This document shows, piece by piece, positions 6,613 through 7,726 of a DNA stretch of 7,726 bases; within the stretch, counting starts at the first letter, position 1; each line of letters begins with the position of its first letter. A program made the position numbers and the translations under genes. The notes beneath the pieces were generated by a model. That model saw only the letters and a program-made list of their open reading frames with translations, had not been told where the DNA came from and ran no database searches. The stretch lies in NCBI GenBank assembly GCA_902767145.1, contig CACXGG010000199.1, positions 1 to 7,726 of the forward strand, written 5' to 3'. The DNA is from Oscillospiraceae bacterium (GTDB taxonomy: Bacteria > Bacillota > Clostridia > Saccharofermentanales > Saccharofermentanaceae).

Positions 6613-6615
6613 TCA

Positions 6616-7726
6616 TCATACCTCCGTAAAACACTGTATTACATCATATCCGAGCTCTGAAAGAGTAACGGAATCATTATAATCGAAAAGGTTCTTGGCG
6701 TCTCCCCAGATGGAGGAGGAACAGTCGGCCGGTCTTGATATAAGGACGCATTCCTTCTGTGAATCAGAGGAGATCAGAGTGACATTATCCTTATCAAAGC
6801 ACTCCCTGCATCCGTTCCTGTGACAGCCGAGGGGGCAGAAATCACTCTGCATCCAGGGGATGGGACCTCCGGAGTGGACTATGAGGGTCCCTCCTCTTCC
6901 CTTGCCGGAAGAGAGCATATTGATGGTATCTTCCGGTGTCATCTCATGGGAGATACATGCTCCGTCGCAGCGGGATAATGTGCAATCCAAAGTTTTACTG
7001 TTATAGATATTGGATCCGAAGGAAGCAAAATGCAGAACTCCCAGTTCCTTATAAAGATCTGAAGAGCTGTAGACATCAGAGTCGATAACAGCCAGGAACT
7101 TCTCCCCGACAGCTTCAGAAAAAGCCTGTAAAGCTTTGTTTGCAGCAGATGCTAACCTGTCGTGGAATGCATCGGGCATAACGACGCAGGCTTTGACATC
7201 ATTATCATTGATCATGCCGGTGATACGAAGGAACATCTTCCTGTCCATGATGTCAAAGATACTGAACGCATAGATATCGGCATCCCTTCTAAGGTCTCCT
7301 TTGATCCTTCTGACAGCCGGAAAATAGTAAAGGGACATGATGTCTTCAGATACTTTCGGTATCTCTTCCCTGACTTCATCTGCCGTTTCAGGGAAGCCCG
7401 TCATATGGGATGATGTGAAGTCGATCTCATTTATAAGAGCATCAGTAAGTTCCCTTCTTACATCATTTAGAAGGCTTATGGGGCAGCATACGGAAGTATC
7501 ACCCGTAAAGTACACATCTTCCACCACAAATGGTGTATTTCCGGTCTTCATGAACTGGGACCTGATCCTGTCCTCATCCACGGCATGGCCTTCATAGGAA
7601 TCATCCAGCTCCAGCTCTTCAGTCTGGGCAAACACCTCATTAAAGATACCTGATGACACCTTGGCATTGGCAGAGATCTTTCCGTCTCTGATATCCAGGG
7701 ATATGGTCACCGGGGTCTTCCTTACG
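6616..7726 (-). CDS. U32-family peptidase-like protein, C-terminal part (DUF3656-type; 5' end outside window)
   Basis: The frame is open to the window edge, giving 369 visible residues before a TGA at 6618-6616. In U32 proteins of the YhbU/RlhA type, which are linked to collagenase-like activity or to RNA hydroxylation, the catalytic-type U32 domain comes first and a DUF3656 region follows; only the later region is visible here. Counting from the GTG at 7710, support comes from KTGNTPF (55-61), CPISLLNDVRREL (76-88), SNIYNSK (233-239), PIPWMQSDFCPLGC (283-296), a C-x3-C-x4-C-x2-C cluster (C292, C296, C301, C304) and a closing C330 with LSELGYDVIQCFTE (350-363). These resemble LNxLRRE, IYNS, the CP-G segment and LG-----FTxE of the family. 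The GTG has a passable AAGGAAG upstream, but such domains do not normally start here, so it is treated as internal. The protein ends right at the FTE motif. The assignment is by motif memory, not by search. Confidence 0.7.
   Translation of the reverse strand, partial: VRKTPVTISLDIRDGKISANAKVSSGIFNEVFAQTEELELDDSYEGHAVDEDRIRSQFMKTGNTPFVVEDVYFTGDTSVCCPISLLNDVRRELTDALINEIDFTSSHMTGFPETADEVREEIPKVSEDIMSLYYFPAVRRIKGDLRRDADIYAFSIFDIMDRKMFLRITGMINDNDVKACVVMPDAFHDRLASAANKALQAFSEAVGEKFLAVIDSDVYSSSDLYKELGVLHFASFGSNIYNSKTLDCTLSRCDGACISHEMTPEDTINMLSSGKGRGGTLIVHSGGPIPWMQSDFCPLGCHRNGCRECFDKDNVTLISSDSQKECVLISRPADCSSSIWGDAKNLFDYNDSVTLSELGYDVIQCFTEV

Noticed and set aside
6256..6660. Plus-strand open frame of 134 codons
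   Set aside because: It is a shadow of dut and the end of the U32 gene, whose conserved motifs on the minus strand are unambiguous.
2001..7726. A new defence or biosynthetic system formed by the minus-strand cluster
   Set aside because: dut, tsaD and smpB are universal housekeeping genes; corA-like, hydrolase-like, U32 and vanZ-like genes show no shared pathway, and there are no nuclease, toxin, reverse transcriptase or synthetase genes.

Overview
The window looks like ordinary chromosomal DNA of a moderately low-GC anaerobic Firmicute, probably class Clostridia. The grounds are strong AGGAGG-type ribosome binding sites, tightly packed genes, and proteins that read like clostridial housekeeping families (PmbA/TldE, MetY, SmpB, TsaD, CorA, Dut, U32 peptidase). 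Genus cannot be fixed from sequence reading alone. There are no tRNA or rRNA genes, CRISPR arrays, insertion sequences or phage genes.

Left part, plus strand (1-1786): the 3' end of a PmbA/TldE-like gene, a 54-base gap carrying an extended -10 promoter, and a complete metY (O-acetylhomoserine sulfhydrylase) closed by a clear intrinsic terminator.

Middle (1787-2000): the gap between convergent genes holds the most unusual structure in the window. It is a two-unit, 60-bp-period palindromic element built from seven exact copies and one decayed copy of a 9-mer (AAAAGTACG or its complement CGTACTTTT). It lies just after the metY terminator and faces the end of the opposing operon.

Right part, minus strand (2001-7726): seven packed genes, in transcription order a U32-family peptidase (5' end outside the window), dut, corA, a membrane-anchored alpha/beta-hydrolase-fold protein, tsaD, smpB and a vanZ-like gene. 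Gaps or overlaps are a few bases everywhere except dut-corA (71 bases), where a plausible sigma-A promoter and a small hairpin over the corA ribosome binding site are visible. The corA-hydrolase-tsaD-smpB-vanZ run therefore probably forms one transcription unit, alone or as an extension of U32-dut. It mixes nucleotide hygiene (Dut), tRNA t6A modification (TsaD), ribosome rescue (SmpB), divalent cation transport (CorA) and envelope proteins of unknown role. This is a housekeeping cluster rather than a dedicated new system.

Points worth a second look are the palindromic repeat element, an alpha/beta-hydrolase that has lost the nucleophile serine and the catalytic histidine, a CorA protein with GQN in place of GMN, and smaller oddities in Dut and the U32 protein. 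For tsaD and smpB the best starts are internal ATG codons, because the longer GTG/TTG readings begin on or inside the ribosome binding site.
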